Source: Candidatus Krumholzibacteriia bacterium
Lineage (GTDB): Bacteria > Krumholzibacteriota > Krumholzibacteriia > JAJRXK01
DNA length: 57,756 nucleotides
Reading direction: 5' to 3'
Assembly (NCBI GenBank): GCA_029932915.1
Contig: JAOZPE010000012.1
Span: 1 to 57,756 of the forward strand
Positions 9,078 to 17,002 of the stretch are shown here, piece after piece. The position numbers were made by a program, and so were the translations under genes. Numbering within the stretch: the first letter of the stretch is position 1; every line of letters starts with the position of its first letter. A model generated the notes under the pieces. The model was not told the origin of the DNA and searched no databases. It was given only the letters and a program-made list of their open reading frames with translations.

Positions 9078-9656
9078 CTAGTTGAGTTTGTGGAGCACCA
9101 TCTTCGAAACCTGTTTGAGCGTCTCGAAGACACCCTGACCCTTCACCGCCACCGCTTCGACCGTCTCGTACTTCTGGGGATTGAGTTCTTCCTCGAGTTC
9201 GGGGACCGGCAGCGCGTTGGGCAGATCGCGCTTGTTCCATTGCATGACGAAGGGAAGCTCCTCGAGCTTCAGGTTGTGCTCGGCCAGGTTCTCGTGGAGG
9301 TTGTACAGGCTCTCGATGTTCGCGTCGATGCGGTTCTCATCGCTGTCGGCCACGAACACGATGCCGTCAACCCCACGCAGGATCAACTTGCGCGAAGCGT
9401 TGTAGTAGACCTGACCGGGAACCGTGTAGAGATGGAAACGGGTCTTGAAGCCCTTGACCGTCCCCAGCTCCAGCGGCAGGAAGTCGAAGAACAGTGTACG
9501 GTCCATCTCCGTGGCCAGGGTCACCAGCTTGCCCTTGGTCTCCGGAGAGACCTTGTCGTAGACGTACTGGATGTTGGTGGTCTTCCCACCCAGACCAGGA
9601 CCGTAGTAGACGATCTTGCAGTTGATTTCGCGCGAGCTGTAGTTGATCAGCGACAC
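9078..9656 (-). CDS. mglA: MglA-like small Ras-family GTPase
   Basis: A 192-residue cytoplasmic GTPase of the MglA type, a switch that sets cell polarity and motility direction in Myxococcus; its role in other phyla is less clear. Visible motifs: P-loop [12 protein letters not shown] near residue 19, the MglA-type switch region [18 protein letters not shown] (in place of the DxxG of Ras), FVADSDENR, and the base-specificity motif WNKRDLP. The start [19 protein letters not shown] matches the conserved family N-terminus. The gene follows mglB by 19 bases, so GTPase and partner are cotranscribed. No other motility gene is visible in the window. Confidence 0.95.
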   Translation of the reverse strand: MSLINYSSREINCKIVYYGPGLGGKTTNIQYVYDKVSPETKGKLVTLATEMDRTLFFDFLPLELGTVKGFKTRFHLYTVPGQVYYNASRKLILRGVDGIVFVADSDENRIDANIESLYNLHENLAEHNLKLEELPFVMQWNKRDLPNALPVPELEEELNPQKYETVEAVAVKGQGVFETLKQVSKMVLHKLN

Positions 9657-9675
9657 GGATACTTCCCCCGGGTGG

Positions 9676-10179
9676 CTAGTCTGCGAAGAGGCTGTCGATC
9701 TCGGCTTCGACTTCCTTGGTGAAATCGTCGTCGACGAGCGGTGCGTCGTATTCCTCGTTCCGGTACTCGAGCTTCTCGAAGAGGTTCTGGACGATGGTCA
9801 CCAGTTCGTCGACCGCCCGTTTCACCCTCAGCCGCACCAATCCCAGCGTCGTGCTCTTGTCGAACAGGACGACCAGGATCACATCGTTGACGATCTTGCT
9901 CAGGTACATGCTCTCCTCGGTGCCCTGGTGGTAGAGCGTCGAGAAGTCCTTCTCTCCGATGAGCTGGGCGAGCTGGTTGTTCGCCTCGAAGTCGGCGGCG
10001 CAGAGGCTGGCGAAGGACGTCACATCGAACTCCGGAGCGGTGCCGATGTTGCTGATCAACTGCCCCGTCCGATCGATGAGCAGCGTCGAGCGTGAATTGC
10101 TGCTCTTGAGCAGATCGGAAAGAACACTGTTGATCGCCCAGTAGTCCTCTTCGAAAATCGACCAGTCGGCCTTGACCAT
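9676..10179 (-). CDS. mglB: MglB-like roadblock/LC7 protein
   Basis: A 167-residue roadblock-domain protein, expected to act as GTPase-activating partner of MglA. The domain covers residues 10-130 with [30 protein letters not shown], and [20 protein letters not shown], then [21 protein letters not shown] charged C-terminal tail ([19 protein letters not shown]...) is longer than in Myxococcus MglB. I chose ATG at 10179 ([12 protein letters not shown]) because the region upstream has no homology and holds a palindrome (10205-10233) that looks regulatory. Confidence 0.93.
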   Translation of the reverse strand: MVKADWSIFEEDYWAINSVLSDLLKSSNSRSTLLIDRTGQLISNIGTAPEFDVTSFASLCAADFEANNQLAQLIGEKDFSTLYHQGTEESMYLSKIVNDVILVVLFDKSTTLGLVRLRVKRAVDELVTIVQNLFEKLEYRNEEYDAPLVDDDFTKEVEAEIDSLFAD

Positions 10180-10204
10180 TGCCGCCTCACTCTGCTGAGG
10201 TCCA

Positions 10205-10233
10205 CGCAAACCATTACGATACAATGGTTTGCG
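10205..10233. promoter_or_regulatory. Perfect 11-bp palindrome upstream of mglBA, probable operator
   Basis: CGCAAACCATT (10205-10215) and AATGGTTTGCG (10223-10233) are exact reverse complements separated by 7 bases. The element is A/T-rich against a very GC-rich background and lies 26-54 bases upstream of the mglB start, where a dimeric transcription factor would act. It could also form a hairpin in the mRNA leader. No binding protein can be named. Confidence 0.5.
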
Positions 10234-10361
10234 CAGATTCATGATTCCCCGGACACGCAGAGACGGCATTCCCGAAGGCGCTGCCCTTGCGCTCCGCCAC
10301 GAAGTCCTCCCCCCGTGGACCACCCGGCGACACGCAAGAAGTATGCACAGAGAAGGTCGAA

Positions 10362-10392
10362 GCCTCCTGGGAAGGGGGAATCCCCCCGGAGG
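10362..10392. terminator. Hairpin downstream of recR
   Basis: CCTCC pairs with GGAGG and GGGGG with CCCCC around an AAT loop, with a small internal loop. It lies 26 bases beyond the recR stop on the minus strand, consistent with an end of the dnaX-ybaB-recR transcript. There is no clear T run. Confidence 0.35.
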
Positions 10393-10417
10393 ACAGCAGG
10401 AGCGGGATGGGGCGGAA

Positions 10418-11032
10418 TCAGCCCTGCAGGGGCCTGCGGCCGGAAAACGCCCGTTCCAGGGTGACGTCATCGACGAAGTCCAGATGGCCGCCGACGGGGA
10501 TTCCCGTGGCCAGCCGGCTCACCTGGACCCCGCTGTCCTCCAGCAGACGGGCCACGTACAGGGCAGTGGCCTCGCCCTCGACGCTGCCCGGCAGGGCCAG
10601 CACCACCTCCTCGACCTCCTCCTCGCGGACCCGGTGTTGCAGGGCCTCCAGCCTCAGATCGCCGGGTTCGACCCCGTCCAGAGGCGAGAGCAGGCCACCG
10701 AGGACGTGATAGAGGCCGTGGAAGACGGCCGCCCGCTCCAGGGAGAAGATGTCCGTCGGCTGTTCGACCACGCAGAGCTGGGCCGGCTGGCGGCGCGGAT
10801 CGAGGCAGAGATCACAGAGCGGGCCCTCGCAAATCGCCCCGCAGCGTTCGCAGTTCCGCACGTGGGCGGCCATGTCCAGCAGGGCCTCGGAGAGATCCCG
10901 CGGGAACTCCTCACCGGAGGCCAACAGGTGCAGGGCCATCCGCGTGGCGGATTTTCGGCCGATTCCGGGAAAGCGCGCGAAGAGCTTGACCACACGTTCC
11001 AGCCGCGGGGAGCCCAGGGACAGGTGATCCAT
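10418..11032 (-). CDS. recR: Recombination protein RecR
   Basis: A 204-residue RecR, partner of RecF/RecO in loading RecA at gaps. It shows the N-terminal helix-hairpin-helix LFARFPGIGRKSATRMALHLL, the zinc finger CERCGAICEGPLCDLC near residues 57-72, and the Toprim domain beginning LCVVEQPTDIFSLERA with EGEATALYVARLLE. It follows ybaB by 10 bases, in the widely conserved dnaX-ybaB-recR order. Confidence 0.97.
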   Translation of the reverse strand: MDHLSLGSPRLERVVKLFARFPGIGRKSATRMALHLLASGEEFPRDLSEALLDMAAHVRNCERCGAICEGPLCDLCLDPRRQPAQLCVVEQPTDIFSLERAAVFHGLYHVLGGLLSPLDGVEPGDLRLEALQHRVREEEVEEVVLALPGSVEGEATALYVARLLEDSGVQVSRLATGIPVGGHLDFVDDVTLERAFSGRRPLQG

Positions 11033-11042
11033 CGAAGCCTCC

Positions 11043-11351
11043 TCAGAAGAGGCCGGAGAGATCGAGGCCTCCGGTCATCCGTCCCATCGATTCCTCGGTC
11101 ATCCGGGCGACCTTCTTCTGCCCCTCCTGGATCGCGGCAAGGATGAGATCCTCCAGGAAATCGACCTCCTCGGGGTCGACCGCCTGCGGATCGATGTGGA
11201 TGGCGATGAGCTCCTGCTTGCCGTTGAGCGTCACCTGGACCATTCCCCCGCCGCTCTCGGCCTGCACCGTCTGACGGGCCAGTTCCTCCTGCGCCTTGCG
11301 CATCTGCTCCTGCATCTGCTGGGCTTGCTTCATCAGTTGATTCATGTCCAT
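11043..11351 (-). CDS. ybaB: YbaB/EbfC nucleoid-associated protein
   Basis: A 102-residue DNA-binding protein of the YbaB/EbfC family, which forms tweezer-shaped dimers. The start MDMNQLMKQAQQMQEQMRKA is the typical coiled N-terminal helix; the core has VQAESGGGMVQVTLNGKQEL and the C-terminal helix LEDLILAAIQEGQKKV. An alternative start two codons in (MNQLMKQ) is equally plausible. It lies between dnaX and recR, 42 bases after the former. Confidence 0.96.
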   Translation of the reverse strand: MDMNQLMKQAQQMQEQMRKAQEELARQTVQAESGGGMVQVTLNGKQELIAIHIDPQAVDPEEVDFLEDLILAAIQEGQKKVARMTEESMGRMTGGLDLSGLF

Positions 11352-11393
11352 GTCGTCGTCCTCATCGGGGGTAGGTAGGGTGGGGAATCGCGC

Positions 11394-13211
11394 TCAGCTC
11401 CCATCGACCAGACGACCGCCGAGCTTCTCGAGAAGATGGCGCAGGCCGGGGTTCTCCCGGGCCAGGCGTTCCAGTTCCTGGCCGGCGGTGGGCGCGACGT
11501 CCCTCTGGACGTGGGCCCGCAGACTCTCCTCCTCCGCCTGCAGCGAATCGGCGATGACCTCGATCTCCAGTCGGCGGCCGAAACAGGAGGGCGTCAGGCC
11601 CGAGAGCCAGGAGAGGATGCGCCGATCCTGGAGCTGACTGCGGGAGAACTCGTCGTCCAGGGCGAAGGTCAACGACAGGCGCTCGCCCTCCAGGCGTGGA
11701 GCCGCCCGCACCAGGAGACTCGCCACCGCCGGATTCTCCCGATGCGCCGCCTCCGCCAGACGGCGGAAGGCCTGGGCCAGCCCGCCGCCGGCCGCAGCCT
11801 GGGCGCCACCGGCCGGAGTCTGGACATCGGCGGCCGGAACGGGGACCCCGCTGCCGCCGGCGACCATCGACCCCCCCTCCTCCACCCGTGCGGCCGGCCG
11901 TGCCGGACGCTGCCTCGGCACAGACGACATGGGAGCGATGCCCTCCGCACGCGCGCCATCCTCCACATCGGCCGCCGCGCGCGCGCCTCCGCGACCGCTC
12001 CCTCCGGACACCTTGCCCCCCTGGAGGGAGCCCTGTTCCTGGACCGGCGGCGGAACCGTTCCCTCCGGACCACCGTCCCCGCCCGCCGCGAGCCGTCCCA
12101 GGATCTCGCTCAGCAGGACGCGGCTCTCCAGGCGGGTGTACTCGACCACCTGGGCGTCGAGCAGCCAGCGGGGATGCGGCGCCCGTTCCAGGCGCCCGTA
12201 GTTGTCCGCGGCGCGCTGGGTGAGATAGAGCAGATCCTCGGTCGGGAAACGGCGGGCCTGTTCCCGCATGCGCTGCTTGACCGCTTCGGGTTTCTCCACC
12301 CGCGCCGCCAGTTCCTCGTCGAGGTTCATGAGCAACAGATCGCGGAACCACCCGACCAGACCCCGGGCGAAATCAACCAGATCGAAACCGGCGTGGTTGA
12401 GTTCCTCGGTGAGATCCAGCGCGGCCCGGCTGTCCTTCTCCACGATGGCGTCGATCAGCCGCAGGTAGCTCTCCGGTCCGACCAGACCGAAGAGCTGCAT
12501 CACCGCTTCCTTCTCCAGCTTGCCCTCCACCGAGGAGAGTCCCTGGTCGAGCAGGCTCAGAGCGTCGCGCATGCTGCCCTCGGCCATCGCGGCGAGCAGT
12601 TCGAGCGCCTCGTCGTCGACCTCGCGCTTCTCGGCGTCGACGATGGTGCGCAGACGGCTCTTCAACTCATCCAGGGTGAACAGGCGGAAGTCGAATCGCT
12701 GGCAACGCGAGAGGATGGTGCGCGGAATGCGCGAGGGTTCGGTGGTGGCGAAGATGAAGTGGACGTGCTCGGGCGGCTCTTCGAGGGTCTTCAACAACGC
12801 GTTGAACGCGCCCTTGCTGAGCATGTGCACTTCGTCGATGATGAAGATGCGCTTCTTGCCCGCGCTCGGCTGGTACTGGGCGTTCTCCCGCAGCTCGCGG
12901 ATGTTGTCCACGCCGGTGTGCGAGGCGGCGTCGATCTCGAGCACATCGAGGAAGTTGCCCTCGGCGATGCCCACGCAGGAAGGACACTTCCCGCAGGGAG
13001 TGGGCGTCGGCCCCTCGTCGCAGTTGAGGGCCTTGGCCAGCAGGCGGGCCATGGTGGTCTTGCCACAGCCGCGGGGACCGCAGAAGAGATAGGCGTGGGC
13101 GACCCGGCCCTTGGCCAGGGCGTTGGCCAGGGTCGTGGTCACGTGCTCCTGGCCGACGATGTCATCGAAGGTCTGGGGGCGCCACTTGCGTGCAAGGACC
13201 TGGTAGGACAT
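11394..13211 (-). CDS. dnaX: DNA polymerase III gamma/tau subunit
   Basis: A 605-residue clamp-loader ATPase. From the ATG at 13211 it reads MSYQVLARKWRPQTFDDIVG, then Walker A FCGPRGCGKTTMARLLA, a zinc-binding cluster (CDEGPTPTPCGKCPSC), Walker B FIIDEVHMLSKGAFNALLKT, sensor 1 FIFATTEPSRIPRTILSRCQ, and domain III to about residue 365. A low-complexity Gly/Ala/Pro linker (about 385-470) leads to a C-terminal domain like that of tau. No A-rich slippery site for a programmed frameshift is obvious. The frame upstream of 13211 has no homology. Neighbours ybaB, recR and SRP RNA are the conserved context. Confidence 0.96.
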   Translation of the reverse strand: MSYQVLARKWRPQTFDDIVGQEHVTTTLANALAKGRVAHAYLFCGPRGCGKTTMARLLAKALNCDEGPTPTPCGKCPSCVGIAEGNFLDVLEIDAASHTGVDNIRELRENAQYQPSAGKKRIFIIDEVHMLSKGAFNALLKTLEEPPEHVHFIFATTEPSRIPRTILSRCQRFDFRLFTLDELKSRLRTIVDAEKREVDDEALELLAAMAEGSMRDALSLLDQGLSSVEGKLEKEAVMQLFGLVGPESYLRLIDAIVEKDSRAALDLTEELNHAGFDLVDFARGLVGWFRDLLLMNLDEELAARVEKPEAVKQRMREQARRFPTEDLLYLTQRAADNYGRLERAPHPRWLLDAQVVEYTRLESRVLLSEILGRLAAGGDGGPEGTVPPPVQEQGSLQGGKVSGGSGRGGARAAADVEDGARAEGIAPMSSVPRQRPARPAARVEEGGSMVAGGSGVPVPAADVQTPAGGAQAAAGGGLAQAFRRLAEAAHRENPAVASLLVRAAPRLEGERLSLTFALDDEFSRSQLQDRRILSWLSGLTPSCFGRRLEIEVIADSLQAEEESLRAHVQRDVAPTAGQELERLARENPGLRHLLEKLGGRLVDGS

Positions 13212-13253
13212 GACCGCCACGGGATGGGGGCAGGTTGCCCACGGGAAAGAGAT

Positions 13254-13351
13254 GGGCCAGGCGGACTGCGGCACACGCCATCACTCGCATACGGCTGCTA
13301 CCTTCCAGTCCTGACCGGGTTAGCAAGCTGACGTTGCGCAGGGCCTGGCCC
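13254..13351 (-). ncRNA. ffs: Small signal recognition particle RNA (4.5S type)
   Basis: On the minus strand 13293-13315 contains the SRP domain IV signature: GTCAGG, then an ACTGGAAGG tetraloop region, then TAGCAGCC. The flanks close the long hairpin: GGGCCAGGC at the 5' end (13343-13351) pairs with GCCTGGCCC at the 3' end (13254-13262), with further pairing between. About 98 nt, the size of a bacterial 4.5S RNA without an Alu domain. It lies 42 bases upstream of dnaX, the same position as scr in Bacillus. Exact ends are inferred from pairing. Confidence 0.93.
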
Positions 13352-13395
13352 AAGATGTCGTCCTCCGCCGTCGAAATCCCCGGTGGGGACGGCAG

Positions 13396-13415
13396 ACCCC
13401 GGCCGCGGCCGGGGT
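13396..13415. repeat. 20-base perfect palindrome between tRNA-Ala and SRP RNA
   Basis: ACCCCGGCC and GGCCGGGGT flank GC, giving an exact self-complementary 20-mer between two RNA genes on the same strand. It may end tRNA-Ala transcription or be a processing hairpin; there is no T run. Confidence 0.35.
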
Positions 13416-13437
13416 GGCGGAAGCAGTCGACGATAGA

Positions 13438-13513
13438 TGGTGGAGATGAGCGGGCTCGAACCGCCGACCTCCTCGTTGCGAACGAGGTGCTCTCCCAGCT
13501 GAGCTACATCCCC
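13438..13513 (-). tRNA. tRNA-Ala (CGC)
   Basis: Cloverleaf on the minus strand: acceptor GGGGATG / CATCTCC, D arm GCTCAGCTGGGAGAGC, anticodon loop TTCGCAA giving anticodon CGC, T loop TTCGAGC, and an encoded CCA (13438-13440). 76 nt. Confidence 0.96.
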
Positions 13514-13591
13514 ATGCCCGCTATGAAGTAGCATGGGAGATGGTCGATGTCAATTTCCCGGGCCCTGCAGGCCCCAGCCGGAGAGGATGCC

Positions 13592-14047
13592 ATGGCCAGG
13601 CGCCGGCGGAGGAAGAGCCGCACCCACGAGGACACCCCGGTGCACGAGACCATCCTCGAGCACCTGGACGAGCACCCCCCTCCCCGGTCCAAGGAAGCCG
13701 AGGAGGCCGACCGCTCGTCCCGGACCCACCGCTCCCACCCCCGGCGGCATGCTGCGGCCGATCCGCCGCCCCCACCCCGCCGTCCGCACCTCATGCTGCG
13801 GAAGATGCCCCTGGAACAGGCGCTGGAGACCCTCGGCCGTTTCCTCCAGGCCCGGCGCCGTCTCGGCGACGAGGAGCTGATCGTGGTGGTGGGCAAGGGC
13901 CACCACTCGCCCGGCGGGCGGCCGATCCTCGCTCCGGCGGTCCGCGACTGGCTCGACGCCCATCCCGAGCTCGTGGCCGGATACGAGGAGGCGCCGGCCC
14001 ACGAAGGAGGAGCCGGCGCCCTGCTGGTCCGTCTGCAGCCGCTCTAG
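13592..14047 (+). CDS. Smr (small MutS-related) domain protein
   Basis: A 151-residue protein on the opposite strand to all its neighbours. Residues 1-70 are a charged, low-complexity arginine- and proline-rich region; residues about 70-151 form a Smr domain: LMLRKMPLEQALETLGRFLQ, ELIVVVGKGHHSPGGRPIL, PAVRDWLDAHPELV and a C-terminal GGAGALLVRL. The usual LDLHG motif is changed to LMLRK, so the histidine linked to nuclease activity is missing, while GKG is kept. I chose ATG at 13592, which follows GGAGAGGATGCC; the frame is open 15 codons further upstream. Role in RNA or DNA metabolism unknown. Confidence 0.8.
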   Translation: MARRRRRKSRTHEDTPVHETILEHLDEHPPPRSKEAEEADRSSRTHRSHPRRHAAADPPPPPRRPHLMLRKMPLEQALETLGRFLQARRRLGDEELIVVVGKGHHSPGGRPILAPAVRDWLDAHPELVAGYEEAPAHEGGAGALLVRLQPL

Positions 14048-14064
14048 GCGCAGACGCGATGGAA

Positions 14065-14154
14065 TGGCGGAGAGGCAGGGATTCGAACCCTGGGACCCCT
14101 TTCGGGATCAACGGTTTTCGAGACCGTCCCGTTCAACCGCTCCGGCACCTCTCC
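14065..14154 (-). tRNA. tRNA-Ser (CGA)
   Basis: Minus-strand class II tRNA: acceptor GGAGAGG / CCTCTCC, anticodon loop CTCGAAA (anticodon CGA), long variable arm with a GATCCC / GGGGTC stem, T loop TTCGAAT, discriminator G and encoded CCA. 90 nt. Confidence 0.96.
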
Positions 14155-14201
14155 GCGAGACGCTCCGGCCCGGGGAGCGATTTCCGGGCCATCGAGGAAA
14201 A

Positions 14202-14289
14202 TGGCGGAGAGAGTGGGATTCGAACCCACGGTACCTTTCGGTACACACGATTTCCAGTCGTGCCGATTCAGCCGCTCTCGCATCTCTCC
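14202..14289 (-). tRNA. tRNA-Ser (GGA)
   Basis: Minus-strand class II tRNA: acceptor GGAGAGA / TCTCTCC, anticodon loop CTGGAAA (anticodon GGA), variable arm GTACC-GAAA-GGTAC, T loop TTCGAAT, discriminator G and encoded CCA. 88 nt. It lies between tadA and tRNA-Ser(CGA). Confidence 0.96.
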
Positions 14290-14350
14290 ACAAGAAGGGG
14301 GCCGAATCGTCTTCGGCCGGACCTAGATGATACTGTCTTGCGCGCGGGGA

Positions 14351-14839
14351 TCAAGGCGCCGGTGGCAATTCCCTTCGCAGACGCCGATAGAAGCCCTGCA
14401 ACAGGGCCCGGCTCTCCTCCTCCAGACACCCGTCCCGCACCTGGACATCGTGGGCGTAGGGATTGGCCTGCAGGACGTCCAGGCGCGAGCCGCAGGCGCC
14501 GGCCCGTTCGTCCCTGAGCCCGTAGACCAGCCGGTCCAGACGGGCCAGGAGCAGGCTTCCCGCACACATGATACAGGGTTCCAGGTTCACATAGAGGGTA
14601 CAGCCGCTCAGCCGCCAGTCACCGAGGGTCTCGGCCGCCGCCCCCAGGGCCAGGATCTCCGCGTGGGCGGTGGGATCGCCCAGGGCCTCCACCCGGTTGT
14701 GCCCCCGGCCGACGATGCGGCCCTCGTGGACGACGACCGCGCCGACGGGGGTCTCCCCCTCCTGGAAGGCCTGCTCGGCCTCGGCCAGGGCCTGCCGCAT
14801 GAAGCGCTCGTCCTCGGCCCACTGGACGTCCCGATCCAT
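14351..14839 (-). CDS. tadA: tRNA-specific adenosine deaminase TadA
   Basis: A zinc deaminase of 162 residues that converts A34 to inosine in tRNA-Arg(ACG), a substrate encoded 5 kb away at 19820. Zinc motifs are clear: TAHAEILAL (HAE) near residue 58 and EPCIMCAGSLL (PCxxC) near residue 89; substrate-side residues GRGHNR and YVNLEP also fit. ATG at 14839 was preferred, with GGGAGG about 11 bases upstream; a GTG at 14860 would overlap the upstream stop. It follows the beta-propeller gene closely and precedes two tRNA-Ser genes. Confidence 0.94.
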   Translation of the reverse strand: MDRDVQWAEDERFMRQALAEAEQAFQEGETPVGAVVVHEGRIVGRGHNRVEALGDPTAHAEILALGAAAETLGDWRLSGCTLYVNLEPCIMCAGSLLLARLDRLVYGLRDERAGACGSRLDVLQANPYAHDVQVRDGCLEEESRALLQGFYRRLRRELPPAP

Positions 14840-14856
14840 GGCTCCGGACACCTCCC

Positions 14857-16920
14857 TCACGGTCCGACGAGTTCACGCACCGTCACGTTTCCCGCCGCGT
14901 CGACCACCCGCAACCACACCCGTCCGGACGCCTTCGGTGGGAGGGTGAGATGGAAGCTCTCCTTCGGTCCCTCGAGCACCTGATCGTCCGGCTCCACCGG
15001 CCGCCACTCGCCCTCACCCTCGCGGATCGACAGGGAGACCAGGGGGGAACCCTCGTCGCTGACCTCGCCCCGCAGGGTACCCTTCCCACGGTCCACCCAC
15101 TCGAAGCGGCGCACCCGGGGCGGCGTGTTGTCCACCAGGATCACTCCGCTGATCTCCTCACTGCTGCGCTCGGCGCCGATGGGATTGTCCAGACCGTCGT
15201 CGGCCCGCACCCGCACCCGATAGGGTCCATCGGGGAAGGAGCGCGTGTCCCATGCGAAGACCTCGGCTTCGAGTTCCTCACCCAGGGTGTACCAGCCGTC
15301 CCCATCCAGTGCGCGCACCTGCACCCGGTAGCGGAGACGATCGCCGTTGGGATCGTCGGCCGACCAGCGCAGGGTCCGCAGACCCCGCGCCCAGGCGCTG
15401 CGTTCGGGCTCGGCCTTGTGCGGTGGAGGATAGATGGAATACTCGACCGTCAGTCCGTCCTCGAAGCGCTGGCTCACCGGGGACGGGGGATTGCCATTGG
15501 CCCCTCCCGCATAGAGTGCGGCCTCGGGGCCTTCCACCCGGATCTCCTGGATCCTCGGGGCCAGGTTGCGCTCGCGCCAACTCACCCGCACCGCATGGAC
15601 CCGGGCCGGATCGTCCCCGCCCTCGAGCAGGAGCCGATACTGCAGATAGGGCGCGAGCGGACAGTCCAGCGCCTCCGTCGGCGCGGCCGACGGTGTCCAC
15701 GCGCTCCAGCTCGAGTCGGCCTCCGCGCGCACGCCGCTGCGGGCCTGGACCCGGACCTTTCCTCCCTCCGATTCGATCTGCAGCCGTCCCCAGGCCACCA
15801 CACCCTTGGTTTCGACCACCGGCGAGGTGTACTCGCCCCGGTGACGCGCGGCCCGGTGCAAGAGGAACACGCTGCCCGGATTGGCCGCACCGACCACCAC
15901 CGTTCCCTCCTCGTCGACCGCCAGCACCAGGGGATCGGCTCCCTCCAGGTCACCCCACACGACCCCCTTGCCCCGGGCGGGATCGATGTGGTGCAGGCGT
16001 CCGGTCTGGCTCTCTCCGGCCAGCAGCGATCCGTCACGGAACCGCACCAGACTCAGCAGGGGACTCGAGCTCTGGTAGACCACCTCACGTCCGCCCTCGC
16101 CTGGGAACCACAGGATGCGGCTGCGCGGCGTGTCCGATTCCCCCTGACCGTCCGCGTTGCCGGCATCGGCGGCGGTGAGGGTGAGCAGATAGACCCCGCC
16201 GGCCCCATCGGAGACCACGCGCCGGATCTCCTCGTCGGGAGCCTCGAAGACCAGGCGTGGTGTCCCGTGCACCTCACCCTCGATGCGGTACAGGAGCCCC
16301 GGACCCTGGGTGGCGATCCACACGCTCTGCCCGTCCGTCATCAGGTCCATCAGGTTCGCGGCGGGAAACTCGGCCACCTTCTCCACCTTGCCCCCGTGGC
16401 CGGCGTAGAGACGGGCCTGCGGACCGGTTCCCGCCAGCCAGCCGCCGCTGGCGGCGGAGGCGAGACTCCAGATGGTCTGTTCGGGAAGATCGGCCTCGAG
16501 GGTGACCTTCCCCTTGGGATCGATGCGATGGATCCGGCCCTCCATTCCCGTGCCGGCGAGCAGATCCTTCCCGTCGATCAGCATCGACAGCACCTCGAGC
16601 GATCCGGTGGACGCCCATTCCTCGAGCTCGTCCCCCTTCTGTCGGTAGATCACCCCGGAGTCACCGCTGCCGGCGTACCAGCGGCCCTTGCTGTCGCGGG
16701 CCAGACACCAGATGTAGGCGGCCGGGGTCTTCCACTGACGGCTGCGCCACAGGGCGGGCGAGAGCCTTCCCTCGGCATCGAGGGCCAGACCCTTCATCTC
16801 CCCCTGGAGGAAATCGTCGCCCCGGTGGATCACGCTCACCGTGCCCGCCGCCGCGGCCGTCCCGGCCCAGGCCAGCGCGAGCGTCATCAGCAACCAGATT
16901 CTCAGTCGAGCACGCGGCAT
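14857..16920 (-). CDS. Secreted beta-propeller protein with C-terminal Ig/Fn3-like domains
   Basis: A 687-residue exported protein. The start MPRARLRIWLLMTLALAWAG gives a signal peptide ending near TAAAA. Residues about 40-370 are repeated propeller-like blades (WCLARDSKGRWYAGSGDSG, LAGTGMEGRIHRIDPKG, LLAGESQTGRLHHIDPARG), each with a G-rich turn as in two-component-sensor-type propellers. Two or three beta-sandwich segments follow, with LRWSADDPNGDRLRYRVQVR, PYRVRVRADDGLDNP and a final VWLRVVDAAGNVTVRELVGP. No catalytic motif seen. It sits between the S55 gene and tadA, so it probably belongs to the S55-cyclophilin envelope unit. Function unknown; ligand binding or a structural role is likely. 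Confidence 0.85.
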   Translation of the reverse strand: MPRARLRIWLLMTLALAWAGTAAAAGTVSVIHRGDDFLQGEMKGLALDAEGRLSPALWRSRQWKTPAAYIWCLARDSKGRWYAGSGDSGVIYRQKGDELEEWASTGSLEVLSMLIDGKDLLAGTGMEGRIHRIDPKGKVTLEADLPEQTIWSLASAASGGWLAGTGPQARLYAGHGGKVEKVAEFPAANLMDLMTDGQSVWIATQGPGLLYRIEGEVHGTPRLVFEAPDEEIRRVVSDGAGGVYLLTLTAADAGNADGQGESDTPRSRILWFPGEGGREVVYQSSSPLLSLVRFRDGSLLAGESQTGRLHHIDPARGKGVVWGDLEGADPLVLAVDEEGTVVVGAANPGSVFLLHRAARHRGEYTSPVVETKGVVAWGRLQIESEGGKVRVQARSGVRAEADSSWSAWTPSAAPTEALDCPLAPYLQYRLLLEGGDDPARVHAVRVSWRERNLAPRIQEIRVEGPEAALYAGGANGNPPSPVSQRFEDGLTVEYSIYPPPHKAEPERSAWARGLRTLRWSADDPNGDRLRYRVQVRALDGDGWYTLGEELEAEVFAWDTRSFPDGPYRVRVRADDGLDNPIGAERSSEEISGVILVDNTPPRVRRFEWVDRGKGTLRGEVSDEGSPLVSLSIREGEGEWRPVEPDDQVLEGPKESFHLTLPPKASGRVWLRVVDAAGNVTVRELVGP

Positions 16921-17002
16921 CGATCGTCTCCCGGTCTGAAGCTTCCGTCCGGCCGCCACTCCCGTTCACGGCCGCCTTCGATCCTGTCTCCCTCGGCCCG
17001 GC

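Noticed and set aside
11394-13211. Programmed frameshift in dnaX producing gamma
   Set aside because: No run of adenines or other slippery heptamer with a stem-loop was seen at the linker; the full tau-length frame is open throughout.
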